Of a DNA stretch of 64,000 nucleotides, positions 22,701 through 33,180 are shown piece by piece (the first letter of the stretch is position 1; every line of letters begins with the position of its first letter). A model generated the notes under the pieces. The model had not been told where the DNA came from and made no database searches. It saw nothing but the letters and a program-made list of their open reading frames with translations. The position numbers and the translations under genes were made by a program. The DNA is taken from positions 372,001 through 436,000 of the forward strand of contig JAGYXB010001104.1 in assembly GCA_022495005.1 (NCBI GenBank), given 5' to 3'. Source of the DNA: Rhyacophila brunnea. Lineage: Eukaryota > Arthropoda > Insecta > Trichoptera > Rhyacophilidae.

Positions 22701-25700
22701 ACTGAAATATCATAGTTTACACCATACAAAACAATTTTTACATGAATAAATATTTTTTCAGGAGCAGTGAAGTGCTGCTAAGATGTGCCGTTGATCATTT
22801 CCCTTATTATAAAAATGGCAACGCAAAAAATCAAGCATACATTCATAATCTGCTATGGGTATCTCGCTATGTGCCAGCTCTAACAGACCATCTTCTCACA
22901 TTAATTTTAAACAGGTTAGTGAGATAATAATATGTAGGTACATGCGATTAGTTCCAACTGATTTCAATTAATGGTTACATACTAGTTACAATCCTGTACT
23001 TCTCATTTATTGGTTTTTAACTGACCACCATTGTGACAATTGCATTCATATTTAGGATCAGACAAAAATTGCAGCTTGATGATCTGTTTCACAAAAATTT
23101 TGCTTGTTCAATTACATAACGTGATACATATTATTATTTGAATGGTTTATGAGTGTCTGTCTAATCATTTTGTGTATTTTTCATAACAAACATCTTATGA
23201 ATAAAACAAAATGTGATTCTTTGGAAAGATTATTTATATTTTATTTATCCAATCTTTACAGTTTTTTTATAAGCCGAAATATCAAGGAAATGAAAGCGAG
23301 AATCATCTGTTTTTTATACCTAATATCATTATGATATACTTGGAGCTTTTCCAGATGACGCGTGTCTGGCCGCGATACGTTACGAGTGCATGTGAACGGC
23401 TCAATGAAGTCCCCTGTACCTCGACCGTGCGCGAGGGGTGACTCATCGCTATTGCGTGGGGACGGCTCAATGAGGTCACATGTACCTGGAAAGCGCGCGA
23501 CTCAAATCCCGCCATCTGGACAAGGCCTTGGCTATTTCATTTTTTGTTTCACTTCGAAATTAGATCGTATTATTTGAATATTCTGGGACTACATACTCTT
23601 GCAGTTGCAAAGCAATTAGCAAAAATTCTCTCGTTTTCGAAGCATATAAGTCAAATAATAATCTTCATTCATTTTTTTCACGCATCGCAGTTGTAATACT
23701 AACCAGACAAAAATATGACTTTAAAACTCTGCACTTGCACTAAAAAAAAAGCATGTCAATCATCCCAGCATGAAAATAATGAGAAAAAAACAGTGTTAGC
23801 TTTAAATTGAATACACAAAAAATTAAGATTTAAGAAACCATTTATCGTGCATCTAGCGGCTATACTGTTTAGTTGTCAGTGTATTAAGGATAATTTCACG
23901 ACTGGCGTGTAGTTATCAAGTGTGTGATACTACATAAAGAAATCTGATTTAAGAAATATTCTTATACCTACCTAATTTATTTCTATTCTATTTTTTATTT
24001 CTTCACAGATTAATTATAATGGATGTGAATATAAGAAGTTCATATGAGTCTGGAGACGATGAAGAAGGAATATTTACTATGGAAGCAAGCGAAAATGCTG
24101 CAGAGGCAGAACAATTAGTTAATTGTCTCGACTTGTGTATGCTTGAAATTTTCCAATGGCTTCATCAGGAGGGATCAAAAGTTTTGGACACTTTATTTAC
24201 TGTTTTTGAAAGAACCATCTTACCAACACATGGAACGAGGTGACTATTACAATTTTTCCTTACTTATCCATAATATTTTCAAACATCTTAACGGTCTCAC
24301 GCACAGACCTTGTTTATTCCATACGGTCAGAACAAAATGTCATTGCATGATAAAGCAATGATTTTGATTTAACAGTGCACAATGAATGCATCTAGGTTAT
24401 TTCCGAAAATGATGTAACATTACTCACCAGCTATTATTATCGTGTCATGCATTTGATAGACATAAATGGTGACAGCTAGCTCTACTGAAAGCGACAAGCA
24501 TACCGCTTCGCTACCGATTGCCAGCACAATCATATATTTTTCAATTAACAATGTCGCTTCAACGCATGTCAGTGCATAAGTTACCATACATTTTTGAATA
24601 TCAAGTGAATTAGATAGATAGAGTTTACGAGTTGTCATTGATTTGATATGTGAAACTGTTTAGTAACATCCTATACGGTTAACGACTACATGATCTTTCT
24701 AAGCGTAGTATTAAGCCACCTTCCAAAATTTGGAATATAGCCGGTTAGAAAAAGAAACAGATTAGACTTATGCTTTCCTGGATATCCTTAACATAGTATG
24801 TCTATGCACATATTCTTCAACCTTTTCCATTACAAGAGTTGACTCATTAATCAATAAAATTAAACCCAAAATATATATAATATGTAGGTAATTTTGCACT
24901 ATGTTCTGTAAAAAATGTTATTTTCATACTACATCGCAGGCTTCTTCAGATTCCTGTGTCATGTGGTATTTGTTTTATTTCTTGTGGTTTTTAATAACTT
25001 GTATTCTGTTTATTTCTTTTCAGATTTGTACAATTTGTTCTATTGTACGGATTATCCATGGATATTACGAGAACAAAGAACTTACTGGAAAGTCTCTGGC
25101 AATTGGTGGCAAGCGCAAGAGTCGGCCCTGGACTCCGGCAAGCCAGCATAGTGTACTTGGTGGGGTTGACAGCCAGGGCGAATTTCATACCGTCCACCTA
25201 TGTCCACTACTACGTTAAGAAAATATCAGATTGGTGTCACGCATACATCAATGCACAAGATGTTCCACACTCTCAGAGTGTTAATAATCCACATAGTGTA
25301 TTTTACACAGTTTGCCAATCTCTCTTCTATTTGGTTGCATTTAAGCATACTTGCTTGTTTTCAGACAAAAAAGGTAAATTAATTGATTTTCACTCCATAA
25401 TTTCATTGTATCATAGAAAGATGTAAAATAGATCCTATTCACGATACCCAGATCACTTAACCAATAATATGCATAGAATGCATTAATGGAAAAATAATCC
25501 AAATGACATGCATAGACCAAAATAGAATGTCAGCTACGAAACTCTTAATTTATGACGTAACACCGTTTTCCGCCATTATCATATTTGCAATTTTTTTTAA
25601 ATATTGATTCCCCAATAGATTTAGCACACCCACGGTGGCCGCGCGGCATAAGCGTTGGACTACAAAGCCGTGGGTCCCAGGTTCGAATCCTGGGTCTGGC

Positions 25701-28700
25701 AAGTACACATATTGTTTTTTAATTTGTGTGTGTCAGGGTATGGACCTAATAGGTTGAGCAAGTGGCTGACATCCATTTCTTGTAAAAAACAAAATCTGTC
25801 AATACAAACCTCCACTTTGTGGAGGCCCATATGATCCTATCAGGATCGGACATGGTCGAAGAAGAATAGATTTTAATAATATATATTTTTAACTGACATT
25901 CAATAATAAAAGTATGAAAACTACACAATATAAATTGAAGAATTATAAATTATAATCAATATTTTTTACTATGTCTGATCCTAAGGTCATAACGGCCTGT
26001 CCACACAGTGGATTTTTGTTTCTACGAGAAATGGATGTTGGCAACTTATTCAACTTATTAGGTCCAAACCATTTAAAATCAATATGTGTATTTGCCAGAC
26101 CCAGGATTCGAACATGGGACTCACGACATTATAAGCCAACATGTTAGTCACTCGGCCATCGTAAATTATAATAGTTAATATAAACTTTAAATAGAGTAGT
26201 CATTGCTTTGTCAGTGGTTAAATGAATAAATTAACATATTATTGTGGCCACAGTGTGTATACCTGGTAAAGTATACTGGCATGGCAAAAAATTCATGTAT
26301 CACGCTGAGATATTGTGTATTTACAAAAGTACATGTCAAAGCTGCTAATAATATGAGACTTATCTAATACTGCTAGTCTTTTATATTTGCATATTTAATT
26401 GATGTCAAATGCTTGCAAGATAATATGTGTCGCTCAGTTTCAAAACCCGCTATAAAACTTTCATTATGTTGAGAAAATCAATAAAAACTTTTTGAACTAA
26501 AAAGGTTTTTGAATATTTCAGTAGTGTTATAAATGACAGTTAATCGTAGCGGATTTTGAAAGAGGCAATAAAATTTTCATGATTCAAGCTCTGTACTATT
26601 CCATTTAAGTCGTTTTTTGCGACCTGGGTTTCGCCTTTCGGCATCTCAGGCTCACCAAAGGTAAACACACACTGACAACGAACTCTCTTTACTCCAGCTT
26701 ATATAATAAATCAATACAATAAAGTAGGTAAAAACTCATTACCTATCTATCAAGTCAAAGGTTACAAAAAATAAAATAAACAAATTATGAATAGTTGAAG
26801 TGTCAGTAAAAATCCTAAACAATACACTAGATAGCATATTATAATAAATCATCAAAACATAATAATAGATCATTATTCTTTATGAACAATAAGAATACTA
26901 CATTCAAGAAGTGTAAATCGTCAATTCTAAGAAAAATAATTAACGGGGTTAACTAATAACTTTAATAATACTCTTACATGGTACCTACTTTTTTATAACA
27001 TTATTTTTTAAAAAATACATATAAACTCGCCTAATATAATATATATAAACTCACTTATATACACTTATACATACCTAAATCATCATCCATAAAATCTCAT
27101 ACATACATATATAATTTGTATTTCTTGTAACCTTTGACGTGATAGGTAGGTAATAAGTTTTTACCTACTTTACTGTAATGATTTATTATATAAGCTAGAG
27201 TAAAGAGAGTTCGTTGTCAGTGTGTGTTTACCTTTGGTGAGTGTACACGGCGCCTGAAGATGCCGAAAGGCGAAACCCGGGTCGCAAAAAATAAATGGAA
27301 TAGTACAGAGCTTGAATCCATTAGAATCCTAACTTTACTTACTACGCCTCCCTTTTAAAAAAAATCTAATCTTGGCGCCTCCCCCCCTTTATTTCATTAA
27401 ATAATACAGACAACTTTTTAAATAGTCAACGATGTACTAATACAAAAATGAAAAAAAAATATATATAAATAAACAAGGTTTTACTACTTATTTTTAAATT
27501 AATTTGTTTTTCATGCGATGAATGTGCTTGTTTATTAGCACAATCAATTATTTCAATAGTAGGTAGTCAATCCAAATTTATCATCGTTCATTGACAAATG
27601 GATTCTATCATGGGCCCCACATCCTGAAGCGGGCCCCCAGGCCAGGATCTTTGCTAATATGTAGATACTACCAGCAACTTATTACTTGTCGAAATGCAAT
27701 CTCCGATAGTTCATAGAGACATTTGGAGTAAGAAAATGTTTAGTGTGACCATTGGGTACACCGATATTTTTTGGTTCACTTGTGTTTTATACTAGAAACA
27801 CAATGTATATCATTGACCAATCAAACATAGCATCGACGCGATTGAATTGTTAGCTAAAATGTTACATGTAATTGCTATTTAAAGTGGACGATTGTTTAAA
27901 ACAATCGGCGTAGTCATCCAATCCAATCTGAGAGTCTGCTCGCGTAATTAGAACATAATATAAAATGTATTTCAAATTTTAGTTCATTACCTACACGTCT
28001 TTTGATTTGATTTTTGGAATTATTTTACATTTTGTAAACCTGATTGCATTTTTTGTTCCAGGATTGGCTTTTGTCGAGTCTTTAAATTTACCGAGAATAG
28101 TAATGTGTTCGTTGAACCCATTACGAATGTGCCAATCGGCTGTCGCAGAAGCATTTGCATCAATAACAAGAATGCACCAATTGGTATATTGCCACACTAT
28201 AATGGAGCATAATTCAAGACATTTTCTTAGAATAGATGATACCCTGATTGAACAAGAGTGGTTCCCTTACGACCCCTACATTTTGCCTAGGTAAATATTT
28301 TTATGCTTATTCATTTACTCCAGGATGGTCCATATTATCACTACATTGCGATAGTATATACATTATGTGGATAAGTAGTTAATCTTCCTCAAATATTATA
28401 TTTAATGTTTGTACTGCTATAGCTATAAAACCAATTTTTATGTTTTACAATATACAGTACTCTCTCAGTAATCCGCCACTCCAAAAATCAGACAAGTGTC
28501 CAATTAGTGAAAGCGGCTGATTGTAGTGCATAAACACAAAATATAGTAATAATTTTAACCGGTATTTCATAAAAAGAGTTTTTATTAAGGCGAAGTCTTC
28601 ACTGAGCCTTTTTTAAAGAGGTCTAGCGGAAAAATACGAAGCTTGCAATTTGAGACATTTTTTTGATAATTTACAATTTCAACTGTATTAATGAATAAAT

Positions 28701-30371
28701 ATGTATCTAAAAACATTAAAAAGAAAAATAATTTTTATTTTAAGTCAAAGATAAACTTACAATTATTGTAAAAAATTTAATAAAATGTGAATTTGTTGAA
28801 TCGGACCGCACCCTATTATTACATATATTTTATTGTCATATTTATTGTTAAAATTTAGTTTTTTAAGTTTTCTAAGCATCACCTAAGAGATTTTTGACTA
28901 ATTCATAGTTTTAATATTTTTTATATCTATTTTAAAAAACATCGATTTTTATAAAAAATATAAATGTGTATAACTTGAAATCCTTTTTATTTATATCAAA
29001 TTTTATTTATGTATGGTCCTAATATTGAAGCTTGATACAGTTGAAATTGTAAATTATCAAAAAAATGTCTCAAATTGCAAATTTCGTATTTTTCCGCTAG
29101 GTGCCTCTTTAAAAAATGCTCAGTGAAGACTTCGCCTCAAGAAATTTGTACTAGCATCTTACGGTTTTATTTATAATCAAAATCAAGTATGTATTTAATT
29201 ATACATATTTTTATTAACCAAGTTTTTAACTACATACATATTAAACAGTAAATCACCTAATACAACCAGTTGTTCAGTGTTTGTTTTTACCTGAATATTC
29301 TTGGAAGATTATGTCATCTCGTAATTTATGCAATATGCGTGTGTTGACAGTTGCATTATTTTCCTCTGCCCATTTAATGGTAACGTCAATCCCAGCTAGT
29401 GCATCTTCTGATTTGACTGTATGAGCTGCAGTCGGTTGACAACTATTGTCTTCATCCTCAGAATCCAAGCCTCTTTATATATTTATGAGCTCGTCTTCAG
29501 TTAGAAGTGGCGCATACTCCTTAGAACTTTCTGCTGTCCATTCTTCTAAAACATTTTGCGTTAGCTCTGAGTTTTCAGTCGCCCTCTGAACCAATTCTTC
29601 TAATGGAACTAAGTTTTCCGGTTCCCAATTTTCATCATCTTGGTTTATGAAGAGTCAATACTTTTTCCATGATAAAATTATTGCTCGTCCCGGTAGGTTG
29701 ATTCACGCCTCAGCTATGTTAAATACGACGGCGGACAGCTGACATAGGCACACGGTGGACTACTGAATTTGACATACGAATACCAGCGAATTATAGAGCT
29801 TGATTTTGTGCTATCAACTAGTAAAAATAATGGCGGACTATAGTAAATAGTTGTCAGATAATCAAGCGGCGGATTACTGTACTGTACATACATACTGTAA
29901 TGACAAATGAATTGTGGTTTTCAGTGATCCACATTGTTTTTTCAATTTTTTTAAAATTTGATTTTTTGTTAAACACCACAACACGCTGTGAAGCCCAATT
30001 ACAGTGGCAAAACTCCCAGACTTGAGGAATTTACATATTAGATTATGTAAATATATTTTGACCTCACCGGGATCGAACCCGGATGGAAGGCCAGTGCCTT
30101 ACGAACTCGCAAGTCGAAATGGCGATTTACTGTTACCACAATAAAATACCATGGTCATATATTTAAATTATGTAATAATTTATTTTCCAGATCGTACAAA
30201 TGGATAAAGCCTGTGTACGGTGAATATGAAGACACGTTGATGGATAAAGAAATAACACGTATATCCATCTCGGAAGGAGGATGTGACGAAGATGACTTTT
30301 TAGCAACTAGCCCTACTACAGATCAAATGAGTTTGACAAAATGTTCTTTTCCTAATTTTAGAATTCTTTAA
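19711..30371 (+). CDS. RRN3: RRN3 / TIF-IA, RNA polymerase I initiation factor, 7 exons
   Basis: Exons: 19711-20125, 22074-22170, 22762-22914, 24009-24239, 25024-25373, 28062-28290, 30191-30371. All introns are GT-AG and the phases match, giving 551 residues (human RRN3 is 651). RRN3 bridges RNA polymerase I and the promoter-bound selectivity factor, and growth signals control rRNA synthesis through it. Recognisable family blocks: CTLRDGDLSDDDLTLVL near the N-terminus, IHNLLWVSRYVPALTDHLL, an acidic stretch ESGDDEEG, TILPTHGTRFVQFVLLYG, RQASIVYLVGLTARANFIP, FYTVCQSLFYLVAFKH, LNLPRIVMCSLNPLRMCQ, QLVYCHTIMEHNSR and FPYDPYILPRSYKWIKPVYG. The C-terminus (GGCDEDDFLATSP then a short tail) lacks the longer serine-rich tail of mammals. 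The start is the first ATG in this frame. The introns are full of transposons but no exon is damaged. Confidence 0.93.
20199..20415 (-). repeat. tRNA-derived SINE, copy in RRN3 intron 1
   Basis: Reverse orientation. The tRNA-like head ends near GGCCACCGTGGGTG (20402-20415), and the 3' body contains CTCCACAAGGTGGAGG (a hairpin) and GATCCTGATAGGATC. It is strongly similar to the copy at 25628-25866. Confidence 0.75.
20745..21014. mobile_element. 270-bp MITE copy 1
   Basis: The inverted ends GGTAATTATGCCGCAGATGC and (reversed) GGTAAATGTGCTGCAGATAT enclose the same body as 35879-36146, including ATTAGGTTGGGGTAGG and TACATTTTGATGCA. It abuts the LINE fragment that follows. Confidence 0.7.
21015..21660 (-). 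pseudogene. BovB/RTE-like LINE reverse transcriptase fragment
   Basis: On the minus strand, broken frames read successively: REGVRDVFVSPQ (motif C region of 'EGVRQGCVLSP'), FADDTTLIAADEKKLTELL (the catalytic F/YADD), FVYLESTISGKGRCQAEIRR and SWTLKAKERKAIDDFEMWCW. These are the standard successive blocks of RTE-clade reverse transcriptases. Stops and frameshifts separate them. The element is 5'-truncated and dead, within RRN3 intron 1. Confidence 0.8.
21661..22073 (+). other. RRN3 intron 1, distal part
   Basis: No feature recognised; ends with the polypyrimidine tract and acceptor TTTCCTTAG used by exon 2. Confidence 0.4.
22171..22761 (+). other. RRN3 intron 2
   Basis: Starts GTAAGT, ends TTTTTTCAG. 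AT-rich; nothing else recognised. Confidence 0.5.
22915..24008 (+). other. RRN3 intron 3 with GC-rich patch
   Basis: At 23350-23520 a GC-rich patch contains two copies of GGCTCAATGARGTC (23398 and 23464), each followed by a CTGTACCT- or ATGTACCT-like word, and a tRNA T-loop-like CGACTCAAATCCC. This is possibly an old SINE or a fragment of foreign DNA. The opposing ORFs across it (23303-23577) are not convincing genes. Confidence 0.4.
24240..25023 (+). other. RRN3 intron 4
   Basis: Donor GTGACT, acceptor TTTCTTTTCAG. No repeats or genes recognised. Confidence 0.45.
25628..25866 (+). repeat. tRNA-derived SINE, best-preserved copy
   Basis: The head has polymerase III box A-like GGTGGCCGCGCGGC (25634) and box B GGTTCGAATCC (25680-25690), with a T-arm CCAGG...CCTGG. 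The body carries the hairpin CCTCCACTTTGTGGAGG and GATCCTATCAGGATC. Four copies of the family are visible in the window. It is not a functional tRNA gene, since the anticodon arm and acceptor pairing are absent. It lies in RRN3 intron 5. Confidence 0.8.
25970..26165 (-). repeat. Diverged tRNA-derived SINE copy
   Basis: Reverse copy of the same family: TACGAGAAATGGATGTTGGC, then box B in reverse (GGATTCGAACATGGG) and the head CGGCCATCG at the right end. It is more diverged than the other copies. Confidence 0.65.
26581..27318. mobile_element. Fold-back element with long inverted repeats
   Basis: The left arm 26581-26765 starts GATTCAAGCTCTGTACTATT. It is repeated inverted at 27125-27318 with high identity (shared GGGTTTCGCCTTTCGGCATC, TTACCTTTGGTGAG, GTAGGTAAAAACTNATTACC). 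The spacer is about 360 bp of AT-rich DNA. The flanks CAT/CAT suggest a very short target duplication. It lies in RRN3 intron 5 and has no coding capacity. Confidence 0.85.
27319..28061 (+). other. RRN3 intron 5, distal part
   Basis: Near 27609-27660 a segment (CCCCACATCCTGAAGCGGGC and CCAGGATCTTTGCTAAT) matches the right end of the MITE at 55799-56202, in the opposite orientation. The rest is unremarkable. Confidence 0.45.
28588..29137. mobile_element. 550-bp inverted-repeat MITE nested in Tigger element
   Basis: The arms start AGGCGAAGTCTTCACTGAGC and continue inverted for over 100 bp (GCGGAAAAATACGAA, GAGACATTTTTTTGATAATT) at 28588-28695 and 29030-29137. A partial relative is at 785-1000. 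Confidence 0.8.
29274..29690 (-). pseudogene. Tigger transposase C-terminal remnant
   Basis: The minus strand reads almost continuously through SWKKY, then an acidic stretch (DDENWEPENLVPLEEL), LTEDELINI, and after one stop EDALAGIDVTIKWAEENN followed by ILHKLRDDII. This is the standard end of Tigger/Jerky-type transposases (last DDE helix, then 'AL..ID..L.W.E........LL.lR'). The surrounding element has no N-terminal half. Confidence 0.65.
30055..30130 (-). repeat. tRNA-like SINE remnant
   Basis: Reverse strand shows a perfect T-arm CCGGGTTCGATCCCGG (box B) followed by TGAGGTCAA. The 5' half does not fold as a tRNA. It lies in RRN3 intron 6, just upstream of the last exon. Confidence 0.4.
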
Positions 30372-30500
30372 ATACCATGAGACATATAGAATAAATAAAC
30401 CTATTTATCAGAAAGATTTGTTTTTCATTTCCATCATTATTTAGTAGTTCTGACTTAGCAACATCAAAATGATAACTTATTTTTAACCCTATACATACAC

Positions 30501-31082
30501 CAGTGGCGAAAGGTGGAGGTAAGCTGTTAATATCCGCCATAAATATTGCACACGAAAATTTGTCGGTCATACGTATTTGTTTTCATTAAAATAATACAAC
30601 AATTTACAGATGGTGTAGGTTAGTTTTTAAAATTCAATTAAACCTTGTGAAAACCAAGCCATAATAAACAATGGTCAAAAAATCCTCGTCTATCTATAAA
30701 ATATCTAAAATTATACAATTAAATGATAAGTAACTTTGGATATTTTATAGACAGAATAATATTTTTTATCTATTATAGTTTGGTTTAGACAGGGCTTAAT
30801 GAATTTAAAAAATGAACCAACAATGTGTAATATGTATTCTTAATTCAACGAAAACGAATAGGTATGAATGAAAAAGTGTGCACAATTTTGTCTTATCACC
30901 CAAAATATACTAATACTATTATGGTTTGGTTAAGCAGGGCTTAATTGATTTTTAAAAACTTACCTACACCATCTGTAAATTGTAGTCTTAGTAAAATAAA
31001 TATAAATACATATGACTAAGAAAGTTTAATGTGCACTATTTTTGTGCAGATCTTAACAGCCTACCTCCACCCTTCGCCACTG
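30501..31082. mobile_element. 582-bp hAT MITE with perfect 8-bp target duplication
   Basis: The ends CAGTGGCGAAAGGTGGAGGT and, reversed, CAGTGGCGAAGGGTGGAGGT are flanked by acatacac at 30493-30500 and 31083-31090, an exact 8-bp duplication. The interior has further inverted repeats around AATATCTAAAATTATA and GGTTTGGTTNAGNCAGGGCTTAAT. It sits about 120 bp beyond the RRN3 stop codon, so it may lie in the RRN3 3' UTR. Confidence 0.9.
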
Positions 31083-31555
31083 ACATACACAGTTTAAGCA
31101 ATAACCTAGTCACGGCTGCATCCAATAATAAAACAGATACAGAATTCATATTTTATAAGGAGGTGAAAAGTGTAAAAAAAATTGACAAATAAGTTTTTAT
31201 TGTTTCAATCAAATACAGAGATATTCAAAGTATGAGATAAGTGATACAAACACGATTTATATCAAGGGAATTAAAGACATACACAAAACGAAGACTAAAA
31301 TACGTTGATTGCCTAAAGCATTCTTAAATTAACACATGTTTTGATTTAGCAATGTTAAAGCAAAACTAAAATTGCCTGAGAACCAAATCAAATAATTCAA
31401 TGAAAAAAAAGGATCACTTTGACCATAAACATTGAAAGATATTCACAAATGAGCTTACAAAACCAAATTTTTCGGATTTGTAAATTTAAACTGGAAAATC
31501 AATATTAATTTAAAAATTCACATGTAGTATCCACCCATTGGGCACCATTGATTTA

Positions 31556-32095
31556 CAGTAAAACCTCGTTAATACAAATTCCATGGGACCGAAAATCGAA
31601 AAAAAATTCGAATTATGAATTGTATGGGGGAAAATATTAAAATTTACAAAAAAAAAAATTGATTTTCAATAATTTCGTTTACAATCATAGATGTGCCTAC
31701 GAAATTTCCGATTGCGTGTGTTAATGGGTCATAAAATGTCAGGATTATTTATATTACCTTTTTAAAATAAGTATTTATGATGTTTTAAGAAAAATCTGTC
31801 ATAATTTCAATGACTGGCTCATGAAATAGTGTACTTTATTACGATTTTTGGAAATACGTGGCAGCGAACGACACAGGACCGAGAGAGTTGGAGAAAGCTT
31901 GGGGAGGCCTTCATCCAGCAGTGGATTGACCCCGGCTGATGATGATTACGATTTTTGTATGCCAGGACTCTGAAATTATTTCGAATTACGAAATTCGAAT
32001 TAAAGGTATGGTTTTATATGAAAATAATGTTCAAGGGTCTTTTTTCTTGCGAAAATTTGAGAATTATCTGTGTTCTTATTAATGAGGTTTTACTG
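31556..32095. mobile_element. Tigger-like MITE copy 2 with LINE tail inserted
   Basis: Ends CAGTAAAACCTCGTTAATAC and reversed CAGTAAAACCTCATTAATAA, bordered by TA. It is homologous to 13615-14035 but about 120 bp longer, because it contains a LINE 3' tail at 31855-31952. Confidence 0.8.
31855..31952 (+). repeat. 3' tail of an RTE-like LINE
   Basis: This short stretch encodes the last residues of an RTE-like polyprotein (CGTGGCAGCGAACG... then ATCCAGCAGTGGATTGA) and ends in TGATGATGAT. The same tail closes the LINE fragment at 57990-58575. It is a severely 5'-truncated insertion in a MITE. Confidence 0.7.
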
Positions 32096-32289
32096 TATTT
32101 ATATTGAAACAAATGTAAAAATATTGAGGAAAATCAAAATTCAGTTTATGCTTCACTACCTGCCTCCCTGCTTAATGTGACTTTTGATTCACATTATGTA
32201 CATCAGTAAAGAAGTACTTACTGATCCACTTTTATTAAAAATTCTTCAATTTTAGGTTTTCCTGATCCTGTTTTTGGAATTATATTCAA

Positions 32290-32348
32290 TAACGTTAATT
32301 ATTATGGTCAGGAGTAATTATTACTCCTGACCATAATAATTAACGTTA
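32290..32348. repeat. Perfect 29-bp-arm palindrome
   Basis: Two 29-base arms (TAACGTTAATTATTATGGTC... and its exact complement) are separated by one base at 32319. Weaker pairing continues outwards. It could extrude as a cruciform or give a hairpin RNA. No known element boundary coincides with it. Confidence 0.9.
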
Positions 32349-32349
32349 G

Positions 32350-33180
32350 TGAATATCACTATTATTGAAATTATTTAACATATGGGATGCATGTTATGTT
32401 GGTATGGTCGACAATAATTTATGGGCCAAGCCGTTGTCATCTCTGGTTTAAAGACAAAAACAGAAATATATGCCAATCACTTAGAAGTAGACGGTGGTTA
32501 ACACTTAAAACACTTACAAAAACACAGAATTTAACTATACATTACAAGAGACACTCACAGAATTTTTGTATTGTAACATTCAAAGTCATTTCTGGATGTT
32601 TTTAATATGGTTGAATTGGCAGCCAGAGCTAAATTAATATTTTGTATATTGGCAGATTAAAATACATATTATCCCAATCCAAGATCACCTTTGTCAAGTT
32701 TTTCAATTTTAAATAGAGCTGACATACTTGTATGGCATATTTATAAATAAATATTCTAATGGTAAACTGTTCCAATTCAATTTCAAATTTACATATTATA
32801 GTGAACTTTACAAAATCAAAACATAACATGAAAAAACAAATAAACAGAAGCAGTATATAATAAATGTGTAAATACAAGAATTATGAAGTACACCGAATGA
32901 GGTAAGTAGACCCTACTTTAAGAATTTATAAAACAACGTCCACCTAAACTCATTCTCACGCAGGTGGAATATCAATATCCAAAGCGATTTAGTTGAACAC
33001 AATTATTGGCTGCCCAATCGGCATTACCAATGACAGGCTAGTTAGTCCTGCATCTTGGTAGAACAAACAATCGATGTTCCCAAGATGATAAAGTTCTTAT
33101 TTACAAACAAATAAGTCGAAAAAAATATGTAGGCAAATATAGATCTCTTCTAACTTTTAGACTAGTATATAAGCATTCCT
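32350..33180. other. Intergenic tract
   Basis: No gene or repeat recognised between the palindrome and the LINE relic. The 72- and 82-codon ORFs here (32387-32605, 32629-32877) have no domain I can see. Confidence 0.4.

Larger units (their letters stand above)
28455..29884 (-). mobile_element. Tigger-type element, C-terminal half only, with MITE inside
   Basis: Inverted ends CAGTACTCTCTCAGTAATCC (28455) and, reversed, CAGTACAGTAATCCGCCGC (29884), both bordered by TA. It contains a Tigger transposase C-terminus on the minus strand and, at 28588-29137, an inserted inverted-repeat MITE. The DNA-binding and most DDE parts are missing. It lies in RRN3 intron 6. Confidence 0.75.

Noticed and set aside
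23303..23577. Opposing ORFs of 70-71 codons in the GC-rich patch
   Set aside because: GC-rich DNA lacks stops by chance; no similarity recognised.
25680..25690. Possible functional tRNA gene
   Set aside because: Boxes A and B are present but no acceptor stem or proper anticodon arm; repeated three more times with a common non-tRNA tail, hence a SINE.
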